From Cacajao melanocephalus (taxonomy: Eukaryota > Chordata > Mammalia > Primates > Pitheciidae): a DNA stretch of 64,000 bases. The stretch lies in NCBI GenBank assembly GCA_963573385.1, contig CAUYLG010061941.1:49029-113028 (forward strand), read 5' to 3'. The notes below the pieces were generated by a model. That model saw only the letters and a list, made by a program, of their open reading frames with translations. It was not told where the DNA came from and searched no databases. Position numbers and translations under genes: made by a program. Positions 24,222-35,185 of this stretch are shown here, one piece after another; the stretch's first letter is position 1, and each line of letters starts with the position of its first letter.

Positions 24222-24380
24222 GCTGGAGAATTTATTAAAAATACAGATTATTTTATTTTATATATAGTCCCACTAGCTCTAACTGAATTTAAATCTCTAA
24301 AAAAAGGGATAATCTGGGAATCTGCACTTTTTATAAGCACTTCTGTTGACTCCTGTGATCAATTTGACAAACACTGCTCC
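24222..24380 (-). mobile_element. MER5-like hAT-Charlie remnant
   Basis: TGGAGAATTTATTAAAAATACAGATT, then TGGGAATCTGCACTTTTTATAAGCACTTC and TGTGATCAATTTGACAAACACTG follow the antisense MER5 layout. The middle is degraded and AT-rich. Confidence 0.6.
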
Positions 24381-25439
24381 AGGTTCTAGCTGAGCTTCAC
24401 CAGGTTAAATATGACACCATAAGGCCTGTAAGTCCTGCTGCCTGACAGGTTGCTCCTGGCTGTATTTGCAACTGCCATGGAAATGTGGTGTTATTCTTCT
24501 TGGACCACAGTTCTTCCTGACTATATTTCTTTCTCCTTAAATGTTTGGGGTCAAGGTGTTATTTCATCATCATGCTTACACACAGCCAAATTAAATTATG
24601 TCAGTTTGGTTAAAGATTTCAAGTCCTTTAAGTCATGCAGATGAATCAACAGCTTGGATAGCTACATTTCCATACATGAACATGGCCATTCAGATTTGTT
24701 TGGGGTGGATAGGGCTAATCAGAGCAAAGCTAATAGTTCGTGTTCCCTGTTGAGGCAAGGAGTGCCCTTTGTCTACCCCAGATGTGAACAGGGATGCATA
24801 TATCCCTGTATGCTAGGCTATTAATTATAATCTCTGAGGGAAAACCCCAGAGTTGAACATGAATCTACAGGTTCAATCACCTATAAGAAAGTCTGCAATT
24901 ACTACACCACACAGAGAGCAAGAACCTATGATCCTATCAGACACAGTCTGGTAAAGTAGCCAGGAATCCTGTTAATTTATAGTAAGGAAAGAAGATGGCA
25001 ACAAATGTGCATCACCTGAAGGCAATTTAAAGAGAATCTGTGGCTCATACAGGAAAAGTCCTTCTCTTCTGGGCACTGAGTCATCAGCATCAGCCTCAGG
25101 AGAGCTGTGCAGGGGATGTGTAGTCAAATGCAGATCAGCTGGTCACAGCAGACCCTTTGGACATGGACTGTTTGGAAAGGGGACAGAAGGATGAGTAGGA
25201 TATGGTCCCTGCCCTCCCACAGTAAACAAATTTTTCAGCCTATGTGGGAAGTGACCAGGGTGTGATCACAGTCCTGTTAGGGTGCCAGGAAGAAGCCACC
25301 TGCCCTGCCATCAGGGATCAGGAGGGGCTCTGAGAATGAACCTGATTCTGAGAATGAGTAGACTTTAGTTGTTGGATTGTTTGTGTTGTTTGTTTCATTT
25401 TGTATTTGTTTTTTACCATGTTTTACTGTGTTCCATCAA
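24381..25439. other. Unassigned sequence
   Basis: Nothing confidently recognised. A stretch near 25170-25300 might be further antisense L2, because GGTCCCTGCCCTCCCACAG fits, but the match is too weak to call. Confidence 0.45.
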
Positions 25440-25619
25440 GGATTTGAAGCAATTTTGAGTTGGGATGTTTCAAGTGGAAGTGCATGGAGGGCAGAGAAAA
25501 CAGCAGGAACTAAGGCATAAAATCATGATAAATGAACACAGCTGGAGTAGTAAGGCAAAAGGGGTGGAGTTGGGCAGTAAGACTGGTAGCAATGACACTG
25601 TTAGGAGGTGAATTCACCC
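25440..25619 (-). mobile_element. L2 LINE fragment, antisense, left of an Alu
   Basis: GGAGGGCAGAGAAAACAGCAGGAACTAAGGC and the AGTAGTAAGGC / ACTGGTAGCAATGACACTGTTAGGAGG text follow the antisense order of L2. The Alu at 25620 interrupts it, and more antisense L2 text follows the Alu. Confidence 0.55.
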
Positions 25620-25930
25620 GGCCGGGACAGTGGCTCACACCTGTAATCCCAGCACTTTTGGAGGCTGAGGTGGGCAGATCACTTGAGGCCAGGTGTTTGA
25701 GACTAGCCGGGCCAACATGGTGAAATCCCGTCTCTACTAAAAATACAAAAATTAGCTAAGCGTGGTGGTGCACCCCTGTAATCCCAGCTACTTGGGAGGC
25801 TGAGGCAGGAAAAACTCAAACCTGAGAGGCAGAGGTTGCAGTGAGCCGAGATCATGCCACTGCACTCCAGCCTGGGAGAAAGGGCAAGACTCTGTCTCAA
25901 AAAAGAAATAAAAATAAAAAATAAATGAAA
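25620..25930 (+). mobile_element. Alu SINE, full length
   Basis: Dimeric Alu with the left monomer start GGCCGGGACAGTGGCTCA, the A-rich linker, a right monomer with GTGAGCCGAGATCATGCCACTGCACTCCAG, and an A-rich tail broken by T (AAAATAAAAAATAAA). About 310 bp. Several diagnostic CpGs have decayed, which suggests an older S/J-type copy. It splits an antisense L2. Confidence 0.97.
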
Positions 25931-26050
25931 AACAAAATCTTTAAGACGGAACACATATGGGATGTGGTGACTTAAAGAAAGGGAATCATTGAGAATCACG
26001 TTGAGGTTTCTAGTTTTGGTACACACTAACTGGAAACATAATTAGCCAAG
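25931..26050 (-). mobile_element. L2 LINE fragment, antisense, right of the Alu
   Basis: The CATTGAGAATCACGTTGAGGTTTCTAG text is the antisense of the L2 ORF2 block that encodes the region around CTTGGAGTCATCC. It continues the copy at 25440-25619. Confidence 0.5.
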
Positions 26051-26100
26051 ACGGAAAATACAGGATGACCCTCAGGTCAAGGAAGAAAAGAGACTCTCTC

Positions 26101-26421
26101 TGAGTCTGTTTGTGCTTCTACAACAGAACACCCGAGACTGGGTAATTTATAAAGACCAAAATTGAACTGTCTCAACCCAAGATCAATGTGCCGGCATCTG
26201 GCGAGAGTCTTCTTGCTGGGTCCTCACATAGTGGAAGAAGGAAGGAAAAGAAAGAGGAAACCCACTCCCATAAGCCCCTTTTGTAGCAGCATTCATCTAT
26301 TCATGAGGGCAGAACCCTCATGACCTAAACACTTTCCCAAAGTCCCTGCTTCCCAACACTACTGCGTTGGAGAGTAAGTTTCCAACACATGGATTTTAGA
26401 AGACAGATTCAAACAATAGCA
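26101..26421 (-). mobile_element. MLT1A-like LTR (ERVL-MaLR)
   Basis: From TGAGTCTGTTTGTGCTTC through CCCGAGACTGGGTAATTTATAAAG, TTCATGAGGGCAGAACCCTCATGACC and CCAACACATGGATTTTAG to CAATAGCA, the order is that of an antisense MLT1A LTR. It is about 320 bp and internally shortened. No clear five-base target duplication. Confidence 0.85.
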
Positions 26422-27989
26422 GACACCCACACAGGTGTGAAACACTTACTTCAGAACCACTGTGTTCAGAACTGAAAAATAAAGGTTACGTAAAAGGAAC
26501 ATCTTGGAACAGCTACCAGCCACAGCTGGGAACTTAAGCTACAATCTCAGGAGGGAGCAGAACAAGGTTAATGCCAATGGGAACACAAAAGTTCAAACAT
26601 AAGATGAAAATAGGGTAGGAGCTCAATTTGCACAACACCCTTAAGACCCAGGGACTGCTTTTCTGACTGCACATATGCATCCTTTTATCCTCTGTTTTTG
26701 TAAGTTTTACTGTTGCAATTGTTTTATTTTGTTTTATTTGATTTTGGTTAAACAAAAAAATGCTCTGAGAAGTGAGAGGGTACCAACAGTCTAGGGGACA
26801 GCAGCACTAGCCTCTCAGTCTCACCCCAGAGAGGAGCAGGGAAGGGGGACAAGACAGTAGGAAATAATGAAAAAAGCAGCTTTGGCTGTGGAGCCTAAAA
26901 TCAGCTGAAGGGCCATGGGAACTGGTCCTAGCTGCCAATCACCTAGAGCATTAGCCTGTGAAAAGACTGTGCCCACCCAGCCCAGGCATCTGTGGATTGC
27001 ACAGGACAAGCCCCTGTCCCAAAATACAGCACAGAAACAAACTGTGAGCATACCTCAGCTTTACTGCTGAGCATATAAACCACTTTAGAGAAAAACAGTG
27101 GTATTTTATATAAGAAACTGGCAAGACCGACGGTGTGGACGATATGCTGAGAGTTCATGTTTGACCTCACAAACTCTCAACCTATTTGAGTTTCTAGCCC
27201 CTCTGAAGCTTGATGAATACAGGTCACTAAGGCCTCTGATTGTGAAAACATTTTCTCGACTGTGTTCTCCAACTGTCACTTGAACTGACCGGTAAAATTT
27301 CAGCAGACAATAATGAGACTGTCAACAAAAACAGTAACTCTTTTAGTGATTCCAGAGAGATCGCTGGATTTATTTGGATGTCAAAAGTTCAGGCATGGTG
27401 GAGGGGTACTGAGGAAGAATGGCAACAACTCAAGCAAGACATTATCAGAAAGAAGTTGTCCTTTTTGGAAGAAAAGGGGTATCTCTGGGTAAGTAACTTC
27501 CTGCCAAATATATAATTAAATCACTGAATAAATCTGTAGGAACCAGTTACTTCACTATCTTTGTTAACTTTTCATTCAAATATTTGAAGCCTAGACAGGG
27601 TCCTGAATGTCTAAGAAACAGGAAGGACTGGAGAAGCATTTTAAACAGCAGAACAATGGGAAATAGTGTGTTTCAGTATGAGAAACACTTTAAGGGAAAA
27701 TGATATCAATGTGGGTTTTCTGTGATCACAGAGCACCAACTCCAGATAAGAGCACTAGTCCTGAAAGGCCAACTTAAGTTGGGAAGAACTGGGAGAAGCT
27801 CTGCTCAAGTGGGGTTTAACGTTTTCCCTTACCATCTCTGTTAATCCCAAATTTTCACCTGTGTTAGTGAAACAGGAAGGAGGGATATTTGAAATATTTA
27901 ATAAATAGAATGGCAATCTAAATAGATGGGCCAATCAAAATGGATGTGGGAAAGAGTCTAAGCATGGGGGCAGTTGGAGTGTTGTTTCA
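26422..27989. other. Unassigned sequence
   Basis: No gene or named repeat is seen. A small perfect hairpin (CTCAGC, six-base loop, GCTGAG) lies near 27055-27072. Confidence 0.5.
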
Positions 27990-28300
27990 ATGGCTTGGGC
28001 AGGAAGCACTAAAAGGTCAAACTAGGTAATGATAGTGGGAATAGAGAGGATGGTTTGTATGTGAAGGACATTATGGCATATACTTAACAGCCCTTCGTAA
28101 CTGACTGGAAGCTTGTGCAATGAGGGGTCAGAATCAAAGATGATGGCAAAGCCGTGAGCCTCCATTCCAGGGAGAATGTGGTGCCTTTAACAGAAATGAG
28201 GAATTCAGAAAAGGCCCAGGTTAGGGTCAGGTTGGAAGGGGAAAAAGAAGGAAGGACTCCAACAAGGGCATTTGATTCAATGGACTAGGGGGGAAACCAA
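27990..28300 (-). mobile_element. Probable L2 LINE fragment, antisense
   Basis: CAATGGCTTGGGCAGGAAGCACTAAAAGG and the later ATTCCAGGGAGAATGTGGTGCCTTTAACAGAAATGAGG resemble antisense L2 ORF2 text. Much diverged. Confidence 0.45.
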
Positions 28301-29274
28301 CGGGAGGACTGCAACAGAAAGTTGCAAATGTGGGATCAGAGGTAAAGAGAGAAATCAGAGATGGAATTAGAGAATTCGCTCACACAGACTTACGTTTTTA
28401 CTGAGCATTAAAAAACACAGCTTAGTGGCTGCTCCGGATACTTCCATAGGTGGATTGGGACCCTGGTGCTGGTGCCCTCTTGCTCATTTACTGAGGCTTT
28501 TTGGTCCTTCTTGTACCTCAGAGAAAGGTGAGTGGGGAGCATGGGAAGTGTGGCTTCTGAGCCTTCTAGCTGGGCGGCATTGTGCAAAGTGGATTGGTAA
28601 AGAGGCAAGGCAGAAGAGGCCAAGAAAGAGGCAAGCTTCACCCAGAGCTTTTCTCAATCACCAGAGAAGTATATTTTTTAAAGTTTTTTAAAGTAGATTT
28701 GTAAATCAGTAAAAATGGAGAAAATATTTTACAAAACAAAAATTTTTACATGAAGAAAATACTTATTACTAGGAAATGCTGTATCATTCAGAGAAGTCTA
28801 ATCCAAAAAGCTCAGTATCTGTAAGAAACAGTTTTGTTTCCTCTGAGAACACAAGACAATCAAAAATTGATGATGTCATTATTAATAATTTTAAAATTAC
28901 TAATAATCATTATAATAATTATTTTTAATAATACAAATCTCACCTCATCAAGTAGAATCTTTTTGTATTTTGCTTTAATTGCATTTACTTGTTAGTAATT
29001 TTATTTATCTTTGCTGGGTATTAATTCACTGTTTCATCCTTCAAAAAGATGTCTTTAATTTTTAAAAAATTTATTCTAGGCAACTTTGGATTGGGCATTT
29101 TAAAAAATCAAGAGTTCCAACAATCCCATCCTACATAACAACTTAGCTTGTGTGACAAAACACTTCCCCAATTAACCATTTGACTTCACCAAAAACAATT
29201 ATAACCAAATATCACTTGGATAATTTTCTTTTCTCCCAAATTTACTTACATTTCAAATAAAAAGGGAAAGTAAA
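28301..29274. other. Unassigned AT-rich sequence
   Basis: No gene or repeat is named. 28875-28940 is an AATAAT-rich low-complexity stretch. Confidence 0.5.
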
Positions 29275-29335
29275 ACAAAGTGATCAAGAGTTTATGTTCT
29301 GGAGTCAGAGTCCCTCAGTTTCAGTCCTGGGGCCC
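29275..29335 (+). repeat. MIR SINE, left part
   Basis: AGTTTATGTTCTGGAGTCAGAGTCCCTCAGTTTCAGTCCTGG is the MIR 5' region. It is interrupted by the LTR at 29336 and resumes at 29787. Confidence 0.8.
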
Positions 29336-29786
29336 TGTATTCATTTTCTAAAGCTGCACAACAAATTACACAAACTGGGTGGCTTAGAAACACAAGCATT
29401 TATTCTTTTGCGGTTCTGGATGCTAGAAGTCCTAAATGAAGGTGTTGGCAGACCCATGCTCCCTCTGAAGGCTCTAGGTAAGAATCCTTTCTTCCTTCTT
29501 CCAAGCATCTGGTGGCCCTAGACACTTCTAGGCTTGTGACACTGTTACTCCAGTCTCTGCCCCCATCTTCCCTCTGTGTGTCTATGTGTCCATCAGTCTC
29601 TTATAAGGACACTCACAGTGGATTTAGGGTCCACTCTCATCTAGTATGACCTCATTTCTAAAGCCTCAATTTAATTGCATACAAAGATTTTTTTCCAAAT
29701 AAGGCCACATTCACAAGTACTAGGAATTAGGATTTGGACATATCTTTTTGTTGGGGTTGGGGGGTAGCAAAATTCAATCCACTCCA
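29336..29786 (-). mobile_element. MLT1-type LTR (ERVL-MaLR) inserted in a MIR
   Basis: Starts TGTATTCATTTTC and ends CACTCCA. It contains CACAAACTGGGTGGCTTAG, GGTTCTGGATGCTAGAAGTCC, a TCTTATAAGGACAC block and TTCCAAATAAGGCCACATTC, the antisense MLT1B/C/D layout. It is 451 bp. A perfect five-base target duplication, GGCCC, lies at 29331-29335 and 29787-29791. Confidence 0.92.
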
Positions 29787-29945
29787 GGCCCTATTACCAG
29801 CTGTGTGACCTTGGGCCACTGACTTTACCTCTCTGCGCCTTTGTTTCTTTGTCTGTAAAATAGATATGGTACTAGTACCTATAGTTATGATAAATAAATA
29901 ACACATGCAAGCCACTTAGCACAGTACTTGAAACATAAATATTAG
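29787..29945 (+). repeat. MIR SINE, right part
   Basis: ACCAGCTGTGTGACCTTGGGCCACTGACTTTACC, then TTGTCTGTAAAATAGATATGG, then CACTTAGCACAGTACTTG. This continues the MIR begun at 29275 after the LTR. Confidence 0.9.
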
Positions 29946-30059
29946 GTTATTCCTATTTTCTTGGTATAATAGAAGAAACAAACAAGCAAAGAAGAAACCA
30001 AGATCAATATGGCATTGCTCCTTTAACATGCACTATACATTTCTATAGTATGTATTTTT

Positions 30060-30150
30060 CATTTTAAGTTTTATACAATATTTATATCATTCTTGAATTA
30101 TCAAATACTTGTGAAATAGAAAAAGATTTTAAGAATAATATTAGGCCCAT
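30060..30150 (-). repeat. MIR SINE, left part, split by an LTR
   Basis: The block ending AGAATAATATTAGGCCCAT precedes the LTR. It joins in antisense MIR order with 30826 onward. Confidence 0.55.
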
Positions 30151-30820
30151 TGTATTAGTCTGTTCTCACACTGCTATAAATATATTATCAGAGCCAAGCA
30201 TGATGGTACACACCTGTAATCCCAGCACTTTGGGAGACCAAGGCAAGTGGATCACTTGAGGCCAGGAGCTCAAGACCAGCCTGGCCAACATAGCAAAACC
30301 CTATCTCTACTAAAAATACAAAAATTAGCTGAGTGTGGTAGTGCACCTGTAGTCTCAGCTACTCAAGAGGCTGAGGCACAAGAATAGCTTGAACCCAGGA
30401 GGCGGAGGTGGCAATGAGCTGAGATCATGCCACTGCATTCCAGCCTGGGTGACAGGATGAGACTCTGTCTGAAAATAAAAAAAGACTGGGTAACTTATAA
30501 ACAAAGGAGGTTTAATTGACTCAGTGTTCTGTCTGGCTGGGGAGGCCTCAGGAAACTTACAATCATGGCAGAAGGGGAAGTAGGCACCTTCTTCACACAG
30601 AGGCAGGAGAGAGAGGGGCAAAGAAGGAACTCCCAAACACTTATAAAAACCATCAGATCTCATGAGAACTCACTGTCATGAGAACAGCATGGGGAAAACT
30701 GCCCCATGAAACAGTCACTTCCCTTTCTCTACACGTGGGGGTTGCAGGTCCCTCCCTCCACATGTGGGCATTACAATTTGAGATGAGATTTGGGTGGGGA
30801 CACTGAACTAAACCACATCT
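30151..30820 (-). mobile_element. THE1/MST-type LTR (ERVL-MaLR) carrying an Alu
   Basis: The LTR begins TGTATTAGTCTGTTCTCACACTGC and ends GGGTGGGGACACTGAACTAAACCACATCT. It includes ACAATCATGGCAGAAGGGG and ATCAGATCTCATGAGAACTCAC in antisense order. The Alu at 30191-30483 splits it. A perfect five-base target duplication, CCCAT, flanks it (30146-30150 and 30821-30825). No internal sequence remains, so it is a solo LTR. Confidence 0.93.
30191..30483 (+). mobile_element. Alu SINE nested in a MaLR LTR
   Basis: Dimeric Alu with eroded CpGs (GCCAAGCATGATGGTACAC start). Its right monomer ends CAGCCTGGGTGACAGGATGAGACTCTGTCTG and has a short A-rich tail. LTR text resumes immediately with AGACTGGGTAAC. 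Confidence 0.95.
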
Positions 30821-30825
30821 CCCAT

Positions 30826-30945
30826 GTTGCAACTTAGAAAAGTGAGGCACTGTGTGGTTAAGTAATTGTAGTAGTTAATAGCTAAACTAGAACTTGAACA
30901 CTAGTGGTCTGGCTGTAAATACAGCAGTCTTTCTACTCTGGCAAC
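30826..30945 (-). repeat. MIR SINE, right part
   Basis: AAAAGTGAGGCACTGTGTGGTTAAGTAATTG, then TAGAACTTGAACACTAGTGGTCTGGCTG, follow antisense MIR order directly after the LTR target site. Confidence 0.8.
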
Positions 30946-33469
30946 TTAACCAGGCGAGTTATTTTATAGTTTTATGACAAACCATCCTCCCACATCCAAT
31001 ACTTTACATAGGTGTAAGGAAGGGATTGTGGTAAAGATCTTGATTGAAATATACCTCTGACCCCTTATTTGAATAGATAAAAAGGGAAGAGGAATTAGAA
31101 AAGGGGGAGGGAAACATATGCAGTGATTAAAAGGTGGGCTTTATTTTAAATTTCCTTTCCTTTCAAGTTCTATATTTAATACTTCAGTGTGTTTGGTTCA
31201 AAACAGGTTACCAAGCAACAGCTTCAGGCAAATCAACTCCGATCTGCTCTCAATTTCCCCAGGGTTGTGGGGGTCCAAAGCACAGGCAGACGTCTGTAGG
31301 GAGCTAGTACTCACGTTGACCCCTTCCTAATTTCTCTCGGAGGCGGTTAGCAGCAGTCACAGCCCAATCTCTATTGCCTCAGGAAAGAAGGGGGCAGAAA
31401 CAGGTAAGAAATTGGCAATAAAAAGGCAACAGGAAGAAAGCTTTAATCTAAGCCTTTGCCAACTGTGGTGAGGACAAACCCACTCTATTTTGTTCAAAAG
31501 GTATTCTTGCAAAGAAAAAAATTAGATATGTTGAAAGGAAAGAACATTAAAGAGGGATTCTGGTATTTTTATCCAGATAGCTCAGCCTCTAGTTCTGAAA
31601 TTCTCCTGAGAGCTCTTGCTAGAAGCCACAGTTCCTTCAACAGAAAAGAATAAAAGAAAAAAAACTAAGGGGGAAGTGGCGAGATAGGGTAGGAACACAT
31701 GCTTATAAGTTCTATCCCCAAAATACAGAGTGTGAATAATTATATAAGAGGATGAAATATGAGTAAATATGGATATTACAACCTTCTTTGAAAATAGGCC
31801 TCATACTGCTTAAAGTCATTTTAATAATCTTGTGGTTTATTCTATAACGTATTTTCCAAATTGCTCTAGAGAGCCTGAAGGCACATGTACAATGATATCA
31901 TTCAGCAAAATTTTTTAAACAATTGATAATAGTAATAAAATGAACATTGGCTATGTTTAACTGTAACTCACAGTGAGATAATTCTCTGCCTTTCTATGGC
32001 ATTTTTCTCGAAGTGACTGACCTCTGGGTAAGGATTAATTAAATCCCACAACTGGAATGAGGGGCAAAATTCCAGGTGAGTACAATTAAATCCTGTTATA
32101 AAGCACCTTTTTATTCATAGATTGGGTTACACCTGGGTCAGATTATGCCCCTGGTGTACATCTTTCACTCTATAACCCTGAATGCGTATAACACAAGGTT
32201 ATGCTTTGTTCAGGAAAACTGATATAATGACTGACTCAAGAACGTTTTGCTTTTCCTCATCAATCCCCTGCTGCCTTATAGCTGCTAGTTCCCAGATGAC
32301 GTCCATGTAATCCTATATTTAAAATATTACAAGATTTGACAACATGATACAATAATTAATTTACCAAACTCAACTGCTTCTCATTTCTTCAATCTGTCTT
32401 CAATAAAAGAACTGAACAAAATGTCCCATGTGCTGTAGCAGCTACTTCAACTAAGCATTAAGAGACTGGTCTTTCTTCCTGCCTTTATTCATTACTGGAT
32501 TTTATTTAATTATGTTATGTTTTTGGAAACTGTATTTTTTTAAAGATGTGATTTCTTTATACTCATAACTTGAAGTCTGCAGGGTGCATGTCCTCTAGTA
32601 ACTGAACTAAGAGCCCAAAGCAGGAAATGGCCAAATAGCCATCAGTTGTGATACTAGGGCTTTGAGCTACAACAGTTCTCAATGGCGTTTGGACCAGGAA
32701 CCTTAAAATGGAACACAGCCCATTTACGTAACTCTGTGCCTTTTTATCAGCCACGCTTTGGGCCTTCATGTCTCATTTCCTCTTTGCCAAGTTAAATCTG
32801 ACCCCCTAACCTGTTGATTAGTTAGACTCCATTAATGTCATCCACCATATGCAGAACATGCTTCTCAAGATCATGGTGATATCAAAGGACTTCCTTGCCC
32901 ATGTGGGACAGACGCAAAGCTCAGGTTAAATGAAAAGACTTGACAATGTGCAAATAAAACACAGAAGACACATATATAGCTTGCTTTGGCTTCAAATAAG
33001 CTCTGACTGAGCCAACCAAATCTGAAGAGATTTAGAGAAGGGTTTTCTGAAAAGGCTTCAAGGAGGCCAGAAGCTTCAGGATATGTTTTAAATGCTAAAA
33101 TTTCAAGGAATCAAGAGACTGGCTCGGTGAGAAAAGGGTATGCTAAGGGCAGGAAAACATCTTCAGAATGACATAAGCACAAGGAGGTGAGCTATGAGCA
33201 TGCACCAATGTGCTTGGCTGAAGGAGCTAAAAGTCCAAAACAGCTATGCTTTACCCAAAGCCTCTCCAGAAAGTTGATAAGCAAATATGCCCTTGAAAGA
33301 AAAAAATGCTTTTCTATTGTTACATTTAGTGTAGCATATTACAGATCCTCAGATGCCTCTTCTGACTCAAATGATAAAACAATAGATAATATTTCTGTAT
33401 TGCTAATTTCTAAAGAGCAATGAGCTGCTCATTGTCATTTTGCTCACACGTTAAACATAACACAGAAAC
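30946..33469. other. Unassigned sequence
   Basis: No gene or repeat recognised in 2.5 kb. A 68-codon minus frame at 32563-32769 has balanced amino-acid composition but no recognised relative and no flanking evidence. Confidence 0.5.
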
Positions 33470-34174
33470 TGTTACAGTAGATAGCTGATCAGACATAAGC
33501 AGAGCAGGAGAGGGCCCCTCGCAACCAGGAATGTCAGGCAACCATCAGGTGATGGTCAGGTGCTTGTTAACTATCTCTCTAAAATAATAATTGGTTACAG
33601 TTGGCACCGGCACCGGGAAAGGCAGTCTCCCAGGAGATAGAAAAAAACAGAAGTGGGTGATCAGCAGCTTCCTGATAAGATCTCAAGATTTGAGGGAGCA
33701 GGCCCACACATGTGTATTAAGAGGCAAAATGGTGTCGTTTAACTGGTATATGACCTTCTAGGAATATTCGGTTGGTAAGGGAAGTATGCCTTGAGTGAGC
33801 ATGCATACAACTTTAATAAACACACTGCACATGCTCCCCTCCCAAGGGCTGGCAGGCCACTGCACATACAGACAGCCCACCCCAAGGGAAGAATCAGGGG
33901 AGAAGGGACGCAAGACCCCAGAAGCATGCCAACATATAAAACCCCAAGTCCAAAGGTCAAATTGCACACTTGATCTCTCAAGTCACCTGCTTGGCCCTCT
34001 TCCAAATGTACTTTACTTTCTTTAATTCCTGTTCTAAAGCTTTTTAATAAACTTTCACTCCTGCTCTAAAACTTGCCTTAGTACTCTGCCTTATGCCTCT
34101 TGGTCAAATTCCTTCTTCTGAGGAGGAAAGAATTAAGGTTGCTGCAGATCCATACAGATTCACTGCTGGTAACA
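33470..34174 (+). mobile_element. ERV1-type LTR (possibly MER61-like)
   Basis: The LTR begins TGTTAC and ends GTAACA, a perfect six-base inverted terminus. It has LTR architecture: a TATA box (ATATAAA) at about 33934, an AATAAA poly(A) signal at 34046-34051, and a U5-like end (TTCTTCTGAGGAGGAAAG). It is 705 bp. Five bases after it, TGG at 34180 is where a primer-binding site should begin. No matching four- or five-base target duplication flanks it, as expected if internal sequence follows. The subfamily name is from memory and uncertain. Confidence 0.8.
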
Positions 34175-34700
34175 TACTTTGGTGCGCAGGACTTGAATGC
34201 ATTCTGCTGCTAACAAAAGGACTTCATAGAAGTTTGTAAGCAAGGAGCTACTATAAAGATGATGCCTAAAGGTAATGCCTTAAATATAAACACAGCAGGT
34301 CAGAAAAGATCCCGGCTCCAGTATTCCAAGAACACTGCATGCTATTACACAACTTAAATCCATGCTTCAAGAGATGACACCTGCATTCAGCCCTGGCGTT
34401 GCTGTCTCCATACCCAGAGCATAAATCCACTCCTCAGGGTAAGCCTACAGAATTCTCCAGTCAAATGCATGGTTACAACCCTTCTTCACTGTTTGCTAAA
34501 GGAATCTCTCTTAACCCATGGGCTCTGGAGATCACAGTGAGGATGAGAGCAGCCAGACCCTGGGTGAAACTGAGAAGTTTTTCTCCTTCGACAGCTTTTC
34601 TAATCACCACTGATCTTGCTGTTCAAGGATTTCCGAGCTAGTGGAGCAGAAAGCCCCAGAATCCCAAGAAGCCTCCTTTCTCAGTGTCTGGGCCACTGAA
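34175..34700 (+). mobile_element. Possible ERV internal leader fragment
   Basis: This sequence follows the LTR at the position where a retroviral primer-binding site and leader would lie, starting with a degenerate TGGTGCGCAGG. I recognise no gag, pol or env domain, and open frames are at most 80 codons. If it is proviral, only the 5' leader survives and no 3' LTR is in the window. The right border is a guess. Confidence 0.35.
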
Positions 34701-34889
34701 CTTCTCTAGACCTCATCTCATTCCCAAGGCCGAAGGCGCTGAGGGGCTTGCCTGAGGGCTTCCTCTCAGATCCCCTTGTTCATTCTCTAGGGCTTAAAAT
34801 AACCTGCTGGTTTTCATTTACTTGTAGAGTGTGTTCTCCTCGCTTATTTTCACCAGCATAAACGGAGAAAAGTAACATCAACGAGTTAA

Positions 34890-34980
34890 TTCACCTTTCA
34901 TTGACTCAACAGACACTTTTTAGTCTTACTCTGCACAGGATACTCTGTTAGGTTTTATGAAGGCTGGGGCATGGAGACAG
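34890..34980 (-). mobile_element. Probable L2 3' end fragment
   Basis: ATTGACTCAACAGACACTTTTTAGTC, then GCACAGGATACTCTGTTAGG, resemble the antisense L2 3' end. Short and weak. Confidence 0.45.
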
Positions 34981-35171
34981 GGATCTCTGGGAATGTGGCT
35001 GGGAGGGCATTCAGAGGCTGACACGTGGTGGATGCTACGCAACTCTGCCTCCCACCCTGGTCTAGAAGTTTGCTGGGTCAAGAGTGTGAAGAAGGTAGGA
35101 GGATCCAGCATCTTTGGGGGCCAACATTACAGGATGAAGGGACTGTAAGGGAGGCTTGGAGAAGTCAGTTT

Positions 35172-35185
35172 TAAGCCACTTTTTA
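35172..35185. repeat. Target-site duplication of an antisense L1, left copy
   Basis: TAAGCCACTTTTTA, identical to 36276-36289. Its A/T-rich end fits the cleavage preference of the L1 endonuclease. Confidence 0.9.

Noticed and set aside
32563..32769. 68-codon minus frame with protein-like composition
   Set aside because: I could not relate it to any family, and it has no supporting signals around it.
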